This document shows positions 1 through 10,616 of a stretch of 64,000 bases of DNA, piece after piece (position 1 is the stretch's first letter; each line of letters starts with the position of its first letter). Both the position numbers and the translations under genes were made by a program. The DNA lies in NCBI GenBank assembly GCA_963576475.1, contig OY754977.1, forward strand, positions 17,618,033 through 17,682,032, given 5' to 3'. The notes beneath the pieces are model-generated. The model saw only the letters and a list, made by a program, of their open reading frames with translations. It did no database searches and had not been told where the DNA came from. The stretch is from Molanna angustata. Taxonomy: Eukaryota; Arthropoda; Insecta; Trichoptera; Molannidae.

Positions 1-962
1 AATAATTGTATTATAGTATAAGATATTAATGAAACTACTGTTTCGCATTTTTTTTGTACGTCTCAAAAGATATAATGTTTGCATAACACCATGCGGACAT
101 TTTTACATGTTTTTTTGTTTACGCTGTTAAAATTTTTTATTCGAATTAATCTAAACCATCCAGGAACCCACTTAAACATAATTCAACAAAATTCATCAAA
201 ATCGGTCCAGCCGTTTAGGAGGAGTTCAGTGACATACACACAAACAGAAGAATAATATATATAAAAATACAATAACTAATGGTATATACTTAGTTTATTG
301 CTAAACCAATTTACCGAAGTATCAAGGAAGGTTTTTTTTATGTAGATACTATTTATTAAGAAGATTTATTTGATATAATCAGACTCATTATAATATTAGT
401 GTGTAGGTGTAAATATTTAACGATATTATTATAAAAAATTATGTTTAAAAGTAAATTGATCATTGTTGCTTATAATATTATGAAGATAATATCTTCATAA
501 TATTATTATGATTTCCCTCAATCATTTTGTTCTTTATCAGTCGAAAAACATCACATACACGATAAAATAATTCTAATTATTGTGTTTTGGTACATAAACA
601 TGAAAATTAAGTCGTTATAATTTATTATACCTAATACTTTGTTTGATCAAACCACGATCGAGGTATTTTTAATTAAAATTTAATCGGTGCTGAAATATTG
701 TTAAATATTAATAAACTTTGTATTTTGTGAGAGTTCCTAGTATAGAAATAAAATGTCAAATATATGTTTACAATATGTACCAATCGTGTTAGTCCTGTAA
801 AGAACATATAACGTCTACTTAGATTTTTTTTCGGAGCATCTAAATGATATTTTCACAAAATTCATTTATTATTAGTTGAATGACGTACAAAAAATGATCA
901 GTGCAGTCGCTTCCGTAATGTAGGTACCCACCTACTTCAAATCAATACCTATATCAATAAAA
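1..962. other. AT-rich intergenic DNA, no gene
   Basis: No credible coding frame is seen. About 185-262 has the 'catcaaaatcggtccagccg' type sequence often found at the ends of insect non-LTR or other dispersed elements, so it is probably a transposon-tail relic. The rest is unremarkable AT-rich sequence. Confidence 0.5.
472..506. repeat. Short perfect palindrome
   Basis: Two 16-bp arms (472-487 and 491-506) are exact reverse complements around a 3-bp AAT loop. The arms are AT-rich with a GAAGAT core. No terminal flanks identify it as a transposon end. Confidence 0.7.
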
Positions 963-1076
963 TGTCACCAAATATCTTGAACCAGGCTTCCGGGTGCGTA
1001 GGGCGCAAATTTGTGTCTTTTGCTTCGTTGGTATACGTGCCCTTCTCGGCGATATGGCTCAAGATATTTGGCGACA
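963..1076. mobile_element. Small hairpin MITE
   Basis: The left end TGTCACCAAATATCTTGAAC (963-982) and the right end (1056-1076) are inverted repeats of about 21 bp with two differences. They enclose about 70 bp of GC-richer DNA. Related AGATATTT...ACTATACT ends recur near 4830-4855 and 55290-55320, so this is a dispersed family. It has no coding capacity. Confidence 0.6.
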
Positions 1077-1094
1077 ACTATACCCATTCGGAAC

Positions 1095-1703
1095 ACCAGA
1101 CCTTAGAATACACCACAGCTCACTTTACCATGGTCGGATGAGCGATCAAAGTTGACATTAAGCGCAAAAATTTTAAATTTAAAAAAATACACAATAAACT
1201 TATTCCTAACCCTAAATGACAAAGGTGTGGAAAAAAATTTCCTGTAATCAATTTCTATTCAACTTATAAAGCAACTGGCTCACGCGAGTTGTTTGAGACA
1301 AACTGAACCTATCCAAAAATTAAGGGGAATGGAGAATTACGTAGGTAGGTTCCTACACATCATACTATTTTTTCGCTGTCGTATTTTATTGCACCCTGAA
1401 TAGTTTTTGGTTCAGTTCAAGGATCAGTTAGTCTTTTGTAATAATATCGACTCGCGTGAGCGAGTTGTCGAAATGTGCAGGAAAATGTTATCAATACCTT
1501 TGTCATTTGAGGTTAGGAATAAGTTGATTTTGTATTACCTACATTTAATAACATTTTAAAAAAAAAAAATTAATTCTCAACATACCTACCTATTATTTAC
1601 GTAAATGTAGGATACCTACCTTCTATTTTCAATACTTCTTATGTGCCTTTGACAGCTCATCCGATCTTGGTAAAGTGAGCTGTGGTGTATTCTAAGGTCT
1701 AGT
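1095..1703. mobile_element. Foldback element with 9-bp flanking repeat, Mutator-like (inferred)
   Basis: The ends are long inverted repeats of about 45 bp: ACCAGACCTTAGAATACACC at the left against ACTAGACCTTAGAATACACC read inward from the right. The 9-bp direct repeat ATTCGGAAC lies immediately outside both ends (1086-1094 and 1704-1712). Inner segments also pair: 1189-1225 with 1493-1530, and a CTCACGCGAGTTG segment near 1279 with its complement near 1450. The 609-bp unit is therefore largely one palindrome and has no transposase. A 9-bp duplication and long TIRs fit Mutator-like elements; superfamily is inference. A relative is at 50420-50684. Confidence 0.72.
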
Positions 1704-1712
1704 ATTCGGAAC

Positions 1713-2340
1713 TCAAATCCTTGAGTGAAGCATGCGCAGTTCCACGTGGCCCACCAATATTGTTAATGACAGTTGATCATTTATAAAGCTATTAATTTTA
1801 TTTCAAGGAAACCATCTTCTTATGTGGGATGGAATAGGTATAATATCCTCATTTCTTACTCTGTCATACATCGATCTATTACAAACTCATCTTAGCGATC
1901 TCATTTCAACTGCATGAAGTCAATGTATGTAGGTATGTATGAAGTAACCTATTGTTTTTCCAATCAATGCGTGTGGTATGATCCTAAGTACCTACTTACA
2001 TTAGGTATGTATGACGTAGGTATGACCCTTCGAGCTCTTTTCTTCGATAAGTACATTGAAACAATGATTTAATTTAAAATCTATCAATCTCAATATCTAC
2101 TTGAATGTTTCTTTAAAAAAATGTGATTAAAACTCACATAAAATCCACTGAATGTGGTTATCTTAAAAGTAGGCGGATTTCTTTAATATAATGTGCGTTG
2201 TATATTGTTGGGGTAAGTTGAATATATTTGAAATCAAGTTGGATTATATTGAGTAGATCATGTACTTCCTGTCTCTAGTTCACATATCTTATATATTATG
2301 CGTAGATTACTAAAATGTTTTATTGCCACAATCTTATGAG
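1713..2340. other. Intergenic DNA, no gene
   Basis: AT-rich sequence with scattered TATGTAGG/TAGGTATG low-complexity runs (1921-2030). No coding frame, tRNA or structured repeat could be supported. Confidence 0.5.
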
Positions 2341-2345
2341 TCAAC

Positions 2346-2381
2346 CTGAAGAAGAGAACATTTTGTCATCGAAATCGGTAG
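2346..2381 (+). ncRNA. Hammerhead-like motif, degenerate
   Basis: CCTGAAGAAG (2345-2354) is followed after a possible imperfect helix II by CGAAATCGGT (2370-2379). This is the CUGANGA...GAAA order of a hammerhead core, with a possible 3-bp AUC/GGU helix III. Helix II pairs only in part (ACA/TGT and GA/TC) and no convincing helix I is seen. It may be a decayed Penelope-type ribozyme remnant, or chance. Confidence 0.25.
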
Positions 2382-2645
2382 ACATTATTATGTAGTTAAA
2401 AAAAATGTTTTGGCTGGATTGCTGGCGTTCCTATAGTTTTTATTTTTCTCCATCGTGTATTAGGTCAATTGACCTTTTGTGAGGGTGGACTATCCCGGAA
2501 GGAGGTTCAAATGTTTTTCCATCTTTTCGTAGATCTTCCGGGTAGTCTTATGTTTTTGGGTATTTCTGTGTCTTCACAATTTTGACAATTCTACTGTCAT
2601 CCATGCGTTTGACGTGGTCTCTCCAGAAGCGTCATCTGCTACGTC

Positions 2646-3234
2646 GAATATATTTTTTAATTGCATATACGCAAACATTGGATATTTTTCCCTGTCGGTA
2701 GTCAAATGATATTTTTATTGACAATAACATCTCAATAGAGACGAAGTTGCGATATTATAGAAGAACCAGGAACTTAGGCACCTACAGGGCTTACGACCTG
2801 TCATCGGCTGGTTTACGTGATCACTTTATGCGCTTGCGCAACGTTCACCAATTATGCCTTTATGTTGGCCTTCGTGGCTCAGTTGGTTAGGCATCTGACT
2901 GCTGATCCAAGGGTCCCGGGTTCGATTCCCGGTGGAGACACAGTTTTTAATTGTGTTTTCAGTCTGGATCTGTGAGACGATTAATATCGTAAGTCTCCAG
3001 ATTGTGGCAACTTGTTATTGGGTGCGTGTTAAATAATTATTTGACATAGTGCCTGTTAGTTGCCCAAGAAGCTACATAAATAATGGTATAATTGGTGAAC
3101 ATTGCGCAAGCGCATAAAGTGAACACGTTATCCAGCCGATGACAGGTCATAAGCCCTGTAGGTGCCTGAGTTCCTGGTTCTTCTATAATATCCCAACATC
3201 GTCTCTATTGAGATGTTATTGTCAATAAAAAAAA
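2646..3234 (+). mobile_element. Retroposed palindromic repeat with 12-bp target duplication
   Basis: The insert is flanked by ATCTGCTACGTC (2634-2645) and ATCTGCTACATC (3235-3246), a 12-bp duplication with one change inside the LINE remnant. It ends in an A-rich tail (3225-3234), as expected of retroposition. Inside, about 150-bp arms (about 2712-2860 and 3085-3226) are inverted copies, with GCGCTTGCGCAACGTTCACC in the left arm. Single arms recur at 6335-6440, 6765-6855, 9605-9685 and 19688-19830. A SINE occupies the centre. Confidence 0.75.
2868..3083 (+). repeat. tRNA-derived SINE, family 1
   Basis: The head has an A box TGGCTCAGTTGG (2875-2886) and a B box GGGTTCGATTCCC (2918-2930), as in a Pol III tRNA-type promoter. 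The acceptor ends do not pair, so it is not a functional tRNA gene. The body (TTGTGTTTTCAGTCTGG, later TTGCCCAAGAAG) is shared with 45234-45470, 45640-45790 and 55395-55580. It sits between the arms of the palindromic retroposon. Confidence 0.88.
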
Positions 3235-3396
3235 ATCTGCTACATCCCCATCTTGTTTTGTCCTCGACACCGCATATACGAGTAGACCTTGTCGTTTCAT
3301 TTCTGATGCAGTCCCTGAGGGTTCTTCCAGCAGGGTCTTCATTTCAGCAACTCTAAGAAAGCTTTTTGTTCTGTTGAAGTCGGCATATTTCCTATA

Positions 3397-3480
3397 GTTC
3401 ACGGGTTCAATTCCTGCCTCGACTTTTTTCGTTCATATAAAGCACAAGCGTTCGATTAGTTTAGGGATTTTATGGGTATA
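3397..3480 (+). repeat. SINE family 3, truncated copy
   Basis: It begins inside the B box (GGGTTCAATTCCTGCCTCGA) and continues into the family 3 body (TTTTTTCGTTCATATAAAGCACAAGCG, then TTTAGGGA). It matches the 3' parts of the copies at 36213-36340 and 18640-18836. The 5' half is missing. Confidence 0.6.
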
Positions 3481-5317
3481 TTTATTTTTGTTTCATGGAC
3501 GTATTCATTCTGTAAAAAATATTAGTGTCTGTATCAACACATAGTTAAATAGTACATATATATTTGTAACATAACCGATCCATGGCCAGGAAATCATAAA
3601 ATCGAGGAGGTTAAGAGTAGGCGCTATTCAATAAAGATTTAAAAGTAGGTAAATGATGTGAGGGTTTTGTATCCATCCCATAGTCATTGTGTGAACTAAA
3701 ACAATATGATTCTGTTCCTCAGTTACAAAATACTTCATTTATGGGAAACAATGGACAGATAACAATTTCTTTTCATATATGGTATAATAATAGCCTTTGA
3801 TATACACTGGATGTGTCCTATTGACATGTCCGTTGCGTTTAATTAATATTTAATATATTATCTATTATCAATTTCGATATAAAACAAACATCTAATAATA
3901 ATAATGGTTGATTGAAATGTCAGCCATAGTCTGGGTGGTCTAAACAAGACATTATGCGGCCTACGTATGGAATATAAGGAAATTCTAGGCATTTACATAT
4001 CTACATAATGTATAGATATCTACTTGAAGAATTATTTTCATTTCATAATACCCTGATACAAAATGATTTTCGAAACTCGTATTTCAAGAAAGGGATGGCG
4101 TGAAAATGTAAATTATATTTTCAAAAAAAGTTTTAGGATTGTGAAAAATCGAATAGACTGTTTGAAATAGAAAAGAAAACGAGAGGTATCAAATTTACAA
4201 TTGTTTGGCTTCAAGTTCTTTTTGTCTATACCTTGATGATGGTTTTGTACATACATATGTAGGTATACTTTAAACTTAAGGCCCGTGTATACCCTGAGTA
4301 TACGGATGTACACAAACATGCACACTAAATTACTTTCAAATGTATGAAACAGGAAAAAATATTGTATAAGTATCACTTATATGTGATGTATAATATGTTT
4401 TCGCGAAGAAAATGTAAAATTTAAATTTTTTAAAAAGCAAGAACAGTAATTAAAATATCATAATAATAAAAAACTCAGCCGGTAGATTATCATATTCTCT
4501 TTCGATTGAAATAGAAATCTACTTAATAGGCCTTGTAGATTTTTTTAGTTACCAACATAAAATAAAAAATAATATAATAAATGGTTCTAGTAAAACTAAT
4601 TTTACAATAAAAGCATTGAACAAATTAAAATTTCAAAAAACTCATGTTATAGAATCAAGATGGAAATAAAAATGGAAATCTTTTGAGGGTAATGGGGAAA
4701 AGTATTTGAAAATATACTATATAGCCTACTATAGCTTGTGTTCAATATAGCGTATATTCGTTTAAAAAATTAAAACAATTTATTTATCAATGCATAATGC
4801 ATGCTTTCTACGCAGCCCACATGATCTATCAAGATATTTTTCCACGACTATACTCATATTTCCCTTTTCAGAATATTGTCACGGTGTGTTTAATGTAATC
4901 TAACTTCTTGATAATAAAGTAATGCGACATTCAAGGTAATATAAAGTGGCCATTACACTTCACAAATGACAATAGCAACACCATTAAAGGTGTGTTTTAT
5001 GGTGGCATTATAAGGGGTAACAACACCCACTTTGTTGGGCCATTAATACCTACCTTTACACCGTGTCCCTATAATTGAATGTCATGTAGTCGCACCGTAT
5101 AAAGTGAATATGATGATCATATTAAGCGCTTCATATTATCACATTTGAATTTATATGCCGTTTTGGGTCTATTGGATATCATAAAAGTAAATTTTCCAAA
5201 ATTAATGTAGGTTTTTTATTCACATCATAAAAAAATCAATGATTAATTTGTATTTTACTGTTACTGAAATATATATATAAAAAGAAACAAAAGATTTTGT
5301 CAGAAATCACCACGTTA
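3481..5317. other. Intergenic DNA, no gene
   Basis: No coding frame, RNA gene or complete transposon can be supported. Near 4797-4860 a short GCATGCTTTCTACGCAGCCC...ACTATACTC segment matches the repeat at 55197-55325. Around 4921-5097 a GCGACATTCAA motif and a CATTCAA/GAATGTC inverted pair hint at a small, decayed hairpin element, too weak to call. Confidence 0.45.
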
Positions 5318-5585
5318 CATTTATTTATTTATTTATTTATTTATACATCTTCTTGTACATAATATAAGCAAATATAATTGTACACTGGCGGGCTTATTGC
5401 CATTAGGCAATTTCTTCCAACCAAGCAGATTACAAAGTATACATTGCAATCAGAAAGGATTTACAAAGATACAAATGGTACTAAAATCTGCAATTTTACC
5501 TATAGAAAGGGGATGCGCACTGGTAAACGCAACCACTCACAGGTGCCAGACTTACCTACCTATTTTATACAGGAAATATAAAAAA
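5318..5585 (-). repeat. LINE family J 3' end
   Basis: Read on the minus strand, this is the 3' end of a jockey-like LINE: a segment around GGAAGAAATTGCC, then GGCAATAAGCCCGCCAGTG (about 5383-5401), and a terminal (AAAT)n run (5318-5343 as TTTA repeats). The same 3' end is found at 19845, 36510 and 58415 attached to reverse-transcriptase tail sequence. Only untranslated sequence is present here. Confidence 0.7.
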
Positions 5586-5589
5586 AACT

Positions 5590-6330
5590 AGCCATTGAAA
5601 ATTAATCATTTTTTGACGTTGCTATCTGTTAGACAGTTGCTCCACTATTATATAAACTTGTGTAGAAAAGATACTAGTCTAATTTCAATAGCAAAAAGAT
5701 TTGATTTTAAGTGAGTACCTATCAACTTGTTTTAATATCCCAAACTAAACTCGTTTGAAAGTTACAGCTCGCTAATTACCGTCCTTAATTTTCTCTTTTT
5801 CGTCCAAGCCATGGTACCCACCCACCCTATCCGTCCACCATTATCCGTAACTTATTAAGTATGCAAATATCTTAATTTTGAAATACCTACAACAAAGAAT
5901 CATTTTAATAACCCGGAAGGGTAACTTTGTGCCTGATAATGGTAGCTGAAGTACCTCTACACTTTTATGACATTTCGCTAATTTATTTATTTAAATACTT
6001 TATTCGAGGCTTGAAAAATATTCTATAGGTTTTCTAAGTAAATGAATATTTTGAAAGCTGACATGAAACAGTCATTAAAATGTACAAAATACTAAAAGCA
6101 AATAATATGACAAAAAATTGATTGAATTCTAGTGGAAGTTTTCATATTTACGTAATTTTTTTTACAATGTTCTTGTATTCAGCGAAAATATTGAACCTAT
6201 TATAAAATAATGTTTTAAATCTATCTAATCTCGCAACCACCATGATGGTAATACGAGTTTCATTTAATCATTTTATTAATCCAAAATGCAAAATTTTCTT
6301 CATCAACCCTCTCTTATTCTAAGAAAATTT
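5590..6330. other. Intergenic DNA, no gene
   Basis: AT-rich sequence. No coding frame or structured repeat recognised. Confidence 0.5.
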
Positions 6331-6334
6331 TTAG

Positions 6335-6440
6335 CATCTCAAAAGAGACAATGTGGAATATCGTAGGAGAACCGGGAAATTAAGGCTGGTTTACGTGATC
6401 ACTTTGTGTGCTTGTGCAACATTCACCTTGCCTTCTTATT
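6335..6440. repeat. Single arm of the palindromic retroposon family
   Basis: Contains TCTCAAAAGAGACAATG...CGTAGGAGAACCGGGAAAT and GGTTTACGTGATCACTTTG, a diverged copy of the left arm at 2712-2860. The inverted partner and the SINE are absent. Confidence 0.65.
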
Positions 6441-6717
6441 GTGTTTCCTATCAATCATTATTTGGAAAGTTCTATATATTATTTTATTCATGAAAATCTT
6501 TTCCTTTGAGAATATTCTGAAATACCATCGCTATCTATGAATGACGAAGATCAATTGAGAAACTGGTCTGTATACAATGAAAGCATTAGTTCATATACAT
6601 GAGGTGACAATGCTTTCGCACAGATGTCATCCTTGAATCGCGCCAGAATTAGAATACATTTTTGTCTTGTTTATACATACTTGTACCAATTTATTTGGAA
6701 ATAGAATATTTTTATAG

Positions 6718-6855
6718 TTACATATACGCAAGGATTGGATTTTTTTCAATGATATTTTATGACAAATTTTCAACATCTCAATAGAGACGAAGTTGGAATA
6801 TTAAGTACCGGAAAATCAAGGCACCTACAGGGCTTACGACCTGTCATTAACCAAC
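6718..6855. repeat. Single arm of the palindromic retroposon family
   Basis: CATATACGCAAGGATTGGAT followed by ATCTCAATAGAGACGAAGTT and GGGCTTACGACCTGTCAT match the left part of the 2646-3234 element in the same orientation and order. It includes the outer segment at 2663-2690, so the family unit extends beyond the arms. Confidence 0.68.
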
Positions 6856-6859
6856 GTTC

Positions 6860-8600
6860 ATCCGCCCTTATTACTCTCATTGCTGATATGAATTTCCTTA
6901 AAAAAATTTTTTTCGTTGATTTAACTACGAACATAATCTATTTACAATTCATGCTATAAAAATAAGAGCCTTGTTTAATAAAATACATTTTTAATTAAAC
7001 CTTTCATGTTTTTGTTCAGTAAATATTTTTTCCGGTTCCCTTTTTGATATTATATTTTCGTCGTTTTTTTTTCATGATACATAAAAAATAATCCATGATA
7101 TATATTTTCAAAGTGTATCTTCTTGTATGGCTTCTACCCCCATCCCAGTTGGTCTAACTCCCTTACCCTGCTCTTTCACCCTTTACAAGTTTTTAGGCGT
7201 AATTTTAATTAACACCCACCCGTTAACTCTTTCCTCTCGTATCTTCTCTTGTCTTTTTTGTCTCTAGCAACCCCTTGGAGGGCAGTTTGAGAATTTTACT
7301 CTTAACGCGAAGACAGGCCTTTGAGACTTTAGATTAATAATTCCACGCCATTTACATAGACAATTTCCAACTAATTTTTGTTAACTTTTGCTAAAAGTTT
7401 AATTATTTCATCGCCCGCGTATTAAACGAAATAATTTAATTAGTTTGTAGTAATTTCTTACTCAAAATTGTAGGCTATATATTGTATAATAGATCATATT
7501 ATATCAATGTTTACATTTCCCCATAAAAAAACACTTATAAAGAATTTCAAAATGCTTAGTTGGAATAAATTGCCATACGGCAATGAACTCGCAACTTGCG
7601 CAGGGTACAAGGAAGTGGTTATTATTTCAAATCAAAAATTGTACATTTTCTTTCTCTTAACTCATGACTTATCTTAGTAATCGTTATGTTTAGGTTTTTA
7701 TTTTGTATTTTGTCTTTATTGATGTTTCATAACTGACATAATGTATTGCTGAACTTAAAATTTGATTTTTTTTTCTTTGTGATTTATACTTATCTTATTA
7801 TTGTATTTATAACTGGTGTTATGTACTGTTCAATTTTTAACATTTTATTTCATAACTGATATTATGTATTGCTGAATTTTAAATTTGATTTATTTTCCTT
7901 CTGATTATGTTATTGTTGATTTTTAAAACTGATGTTATGTACTGTTGAAATTTTAACATGATTTTTGTATTTGTATTCTGTTATATACTTTTTAGATTTT
8001 ATAAAATAGGCTTTCAAGCCTATGTAATTAAATAAATAAAAATAAATAAATTATTTTTAAAAATTGTAGGCTATATACTTAGACTATATACTGATATACT
8101 AGTAAAACCCGCCAGACGTTGTCCTGCCTGTTTAATTATTTAACTCCAAATATATAAAAATAGATATCCCAAATAGATAATTTTTGTAAATTATTGTGTG
8201 AGGTATTAAATAAATAAATAAATGTTAATTCATAGAGCCATCTCGTGTTCGCGCTGAATAAACCATTTTTTTTATTTTTTATTGTGTGATATCGAATAAA
8301 TAAATAAATAAATTATTATGCATAAACCTTCTCCTGAATGAGTTGAACAAATTCACAAAGTTTAATCGCAATCGGATGGTTGGTTTAGGAGTTCATCGCG
8401 AACATACAAACAAACATACAAATATACGTACATCCATTTTTATATATATAGATAGCCTCATATTATATCTTTGTTAACATGTATTTTTCCCATAAAGGTA
8501 CACTAATTAAGAATTTAAAACTAAAAATGTATAGCCTCATATTATATCTATGTTTATATGTATTTTTCCCATAAAGGTAGAGTTTCTAAAAAATATATAC
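6860..8600. other. Intergenic DNA with repeat relics
   Basis: No gene. A TCATATTATATC...CCCATAAA segment of about 60 bp recurs at about 7490, 8455 and 8532. At 7720-7990 an AACTGATATTATGTACTG-like segment recurs about four times, followed by GGCTTTCAAGCCTATGTAAT and (AAAT)n (8003-8050), a probable LINE 3' end. At 7557-7612 GCCATACGGCAATGAACTCG is a SINE family 2 tail. At 8325-8455 a 'ggtttaggagttcatcgcga' block is another element-end relic. Confidence 0.5.
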
Positions 8601-8696
8601 TGAGAAAAAGTGATAAAAAAATATTTACAAACCAGGGACAAGTCTGGTAAACAGGCGGATTCAAAATCATCCATGGTTACCCATATCATGGACATT

Positions 8697-8752
8697 ATTA
8701 TCTTATGGAGTTCTATAACATTTTAAGATATTATATGACTCCATAAGATAAT
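8697..8752. repeat. Hairpin inverted repeat
   Basis: ATTATCTTATGGAGT (8697-8711) is the exact complement of ACTCCATAAGATAAT (8738-8752) around a 26-bp spacer. There is no other evidence of a transposon. Confidence 0.65.
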
Positions 8753-9394
8753 TAAATTCATGTTTACCCATATCATTTTCAAAATATAAAAAAAATATAT
8801 AATAAAAATTTGAAAATTCTGACGTGAAAGACACATGGCGGTTACTAGGCGGTACTAGGCTGTTTTTAGGCTACATACGAAATTAAAATATATGTAGATT
8901 TTATATGTACAGTATATATGTACATGTTGTGATGAAAATCTTTTAAAGCGGAGTTTTCTCTCAAACAATGTGAATATATCCATGCATTTGAAAACCACAC
9001 GAGAAAGATTATTTAATGATGTGAGATGAATTGTGGTGACATATAAGATTGTGAGAGACGTGTATGGTGTGGAAGTATACCTACCTAGTGTTGTATGTAG
9101 GTATATTACGATGATTGTGAAGAGGAAGAAGAAGGGTAGGAACGCGTATGAAATGAATATGGTAATATTCTCACACACTTTGCGAGCCTTAAAGCTTTTT
9201 ACTTTCCTATTTCAATGCGACTGACTTATATGCGAGGGTTGTCTGTATAGTTCACACGTTTTTCAGTCTTTAATATTTAATTTTTTAAGACTTCAGACTA
9301 TTTCTAGGTACGTGGAATTACTACTTAGATACGTTTTTAAATAAAATTCTAAACATATTTTTTATTTTTATTTTTAAATGAAGTACATCTACAT

Positions 9395-9533
9395 AAAAAT
9401 CTTCCTACATTCCCTAAATAAAATATAAATGCTTGTGCTATAGGTGAATGAAATCGGTTGAGGCAGGATTCGAACTCGAGACCACTGGATTACTAACCCA
9501 GCGCCCTAACCGCCATAGACCCATCTGAATTGA
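9395..9533 (-). repeat. tRNA-derived SINE, family 3
   Basis: On the minus strand a tRNA-like head containing GGGTTAGTAATCCAGTGG and a B-box region (GAGTTCGAATCCTG) is followed by CCGATTTCATTCACC and a GCACAAGCATTTATAT body. The A-box half is damaged relative to the 18640-18836 copy. The tail (GAAGATTTTTATGTAGATG) resembles that copy. Confidence 0.82.
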
Positions 9534-9604
9534 TCTTTTTATTGCTTGGTACGTGTATTTTGTATAATATTTAAATATAAATTTATATATTTTTTACTGA
9601 CAAA

Positions 9605-9685
9605 CATTTAAAATCTCAATAGAGACGAAGTTAGGATATTATAGAAGAACCAGGAACTCAAGGCACCTACAGGACTTAGGAACTG
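9605..9685. repeat. Single arm of the palindromic retroposon family
   Basis: ATCTCAATAGAGACGAAGTT followed by TATAGAAGAACCAGGAACTC and GGCACCTACAGGACTTAGG matches the outer half of the 2646-3234 left arm. It stops before the GCGCTTGCGC segment. Confidence 0.65.
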
Positions 9686-9844
9686 CAATTAAAAAAATAT
9701 TCGATTAATTTATATATTTACTACCCGCAAATACGTTAAAATTTTAACATTCGTCCATAATTGACTTACAAAATAATCAAATTGTGTTTTTTACGTATAT
9801 GCAATTAAAAAAATATTCGGTAAATTTATTTATATAGGTAACCA

Positions 9845-10230
9845 CTATCCGCACACAATCCTAGTCGTCACAATCCTAGGATTGGTCTGCGCCAAACAAT
9901 CGATCTTTCCACTTATCTCTATCGTCCGCCAGTCTCTTTTCTCTTTGTAACTGCTACAGCGCACGACACCGATTATCTGGTCTATATAGTTGTTTCTGGG
10001 GCGACCTCTACAGTTACTACCATCAATCATTCCTTCGACAATGATAAAAAGCAGGCCTGGGTGCCCATGCTTGGTGTTTCTTGGGATGCCATCATGGGCT
10101 TTTAATGTGATAGTTTCCCCTTGATTTCCACATTCTATGCCGTTGACCATTTAGGTTCATCCGCCTTTGGGGAGCTTTTCACATCCCAGGACATAAGAGT
10201 CCCTTTATCCTGGAGGAAAAGTCGGTGACC
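9845..10230 (-). pseudogene. Non-LTR retrotransposon C-terminal remnant
   Basis: The minus strand encodes a 101-residue open stretch containing GRPRNNYIDQI, then VVRCSSYKEKRDW and a CLAQTNPRIV end. The order GRPR - YxxQI - SYxEMKRLAxDRxxW - NQS is characteristic of the extreme C-terminus of many arthropod LINE ORF2 proteins. No RT core remains. Fragments of the same end are at 33485-33600 and 59835-59905. It abuts the jockey-like remnant but belongs to a different protein type. Confidence 0.68.
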
Positions 10231-10233
10231 AGC

Positions 10234-10616
10234 TTATACCGACCAGCATTCGGTCCAGCAGCCGTCACTAAATGTGCCGTTGCCAACCCCCAACCGCATG
10301 GAGGAATAGATGTATAATAGCAGATTTTTTGCATATATTTTTGTAATTGTTGGTACTTTGAATTTAGTGAAAATCTCTTCAGTATTCGTTCGAATAGGTA
10401 CCTTAAGTATAACTTTTATGATAGCTTTTTGGGCTATATCTATTTTCTTTATTATTGTTGGCGTTGCACTTCCCCATCCAATAATTCCATATTCCATTAT
10501 TGAATGACAAAGAGCATAGTATATATTTTTCAAATGTTTTAGGTCAATAACATTTCTGATTGATTTAAAGAAGTATATTAATCTGTGTCGAAAGGTCGAT
10601 AATTGATTATGTATGT
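10234..10616 (-). pseudogene. Jockey-like LINE RT, downstream half
   Basis: The minus strand encodes NQLSTFRHRLIYFFKSIRNV, then YYALCHSIMEYGIIGWG and a KIDIAQKAIIKVILK segment. These are the conserved steps after the palm domain in jockey-type reverse transcriptases (LxxxYYALxxSxIxYGIxxWG). Reading continues exactly from the piece at 12951-13600: joining across the inserted LINE keeps the frame ...MNRLHTY|NQLSTF... The terminal nucleotides TATGTATG/CATACATA lie at both sides of the insert, consistent with target duplication. Confidence 0.78.

Larger units (their letters stand above)
2450..3399 (-). pseudogene. Non-LTR retrotransposon C-terminal remnant, interrupted
   Basis: Read on the minus strand, the right part (about 3399-3247) encodes DFNRTKSFLRVAEMKTLL, followed by a GTASEMKRQGLLVYAV-like stretch. 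The left part (about 2633-2480) matches the matching 'GHVERMDD' segment. The parallel copy at 53900-54250 reads through without interruption and shows that these two blocks were once contiguous. This is the post-RT tail typical of LINE proteins (SRLRAAEMKxLRxxxGxxxxDRxRN). The copy is split by the insertion at 2646-3234 and carries stops, so it is dead. Confidence 0.7.

Noticed and set aside
2868..2940. Functional tRNA genes at the SINE heads (also 18771, 23931, 45234, 48250, 55517)
   Set aside because: The acceptor arms do not pair and each head continues into a shared SINE body with several copies.
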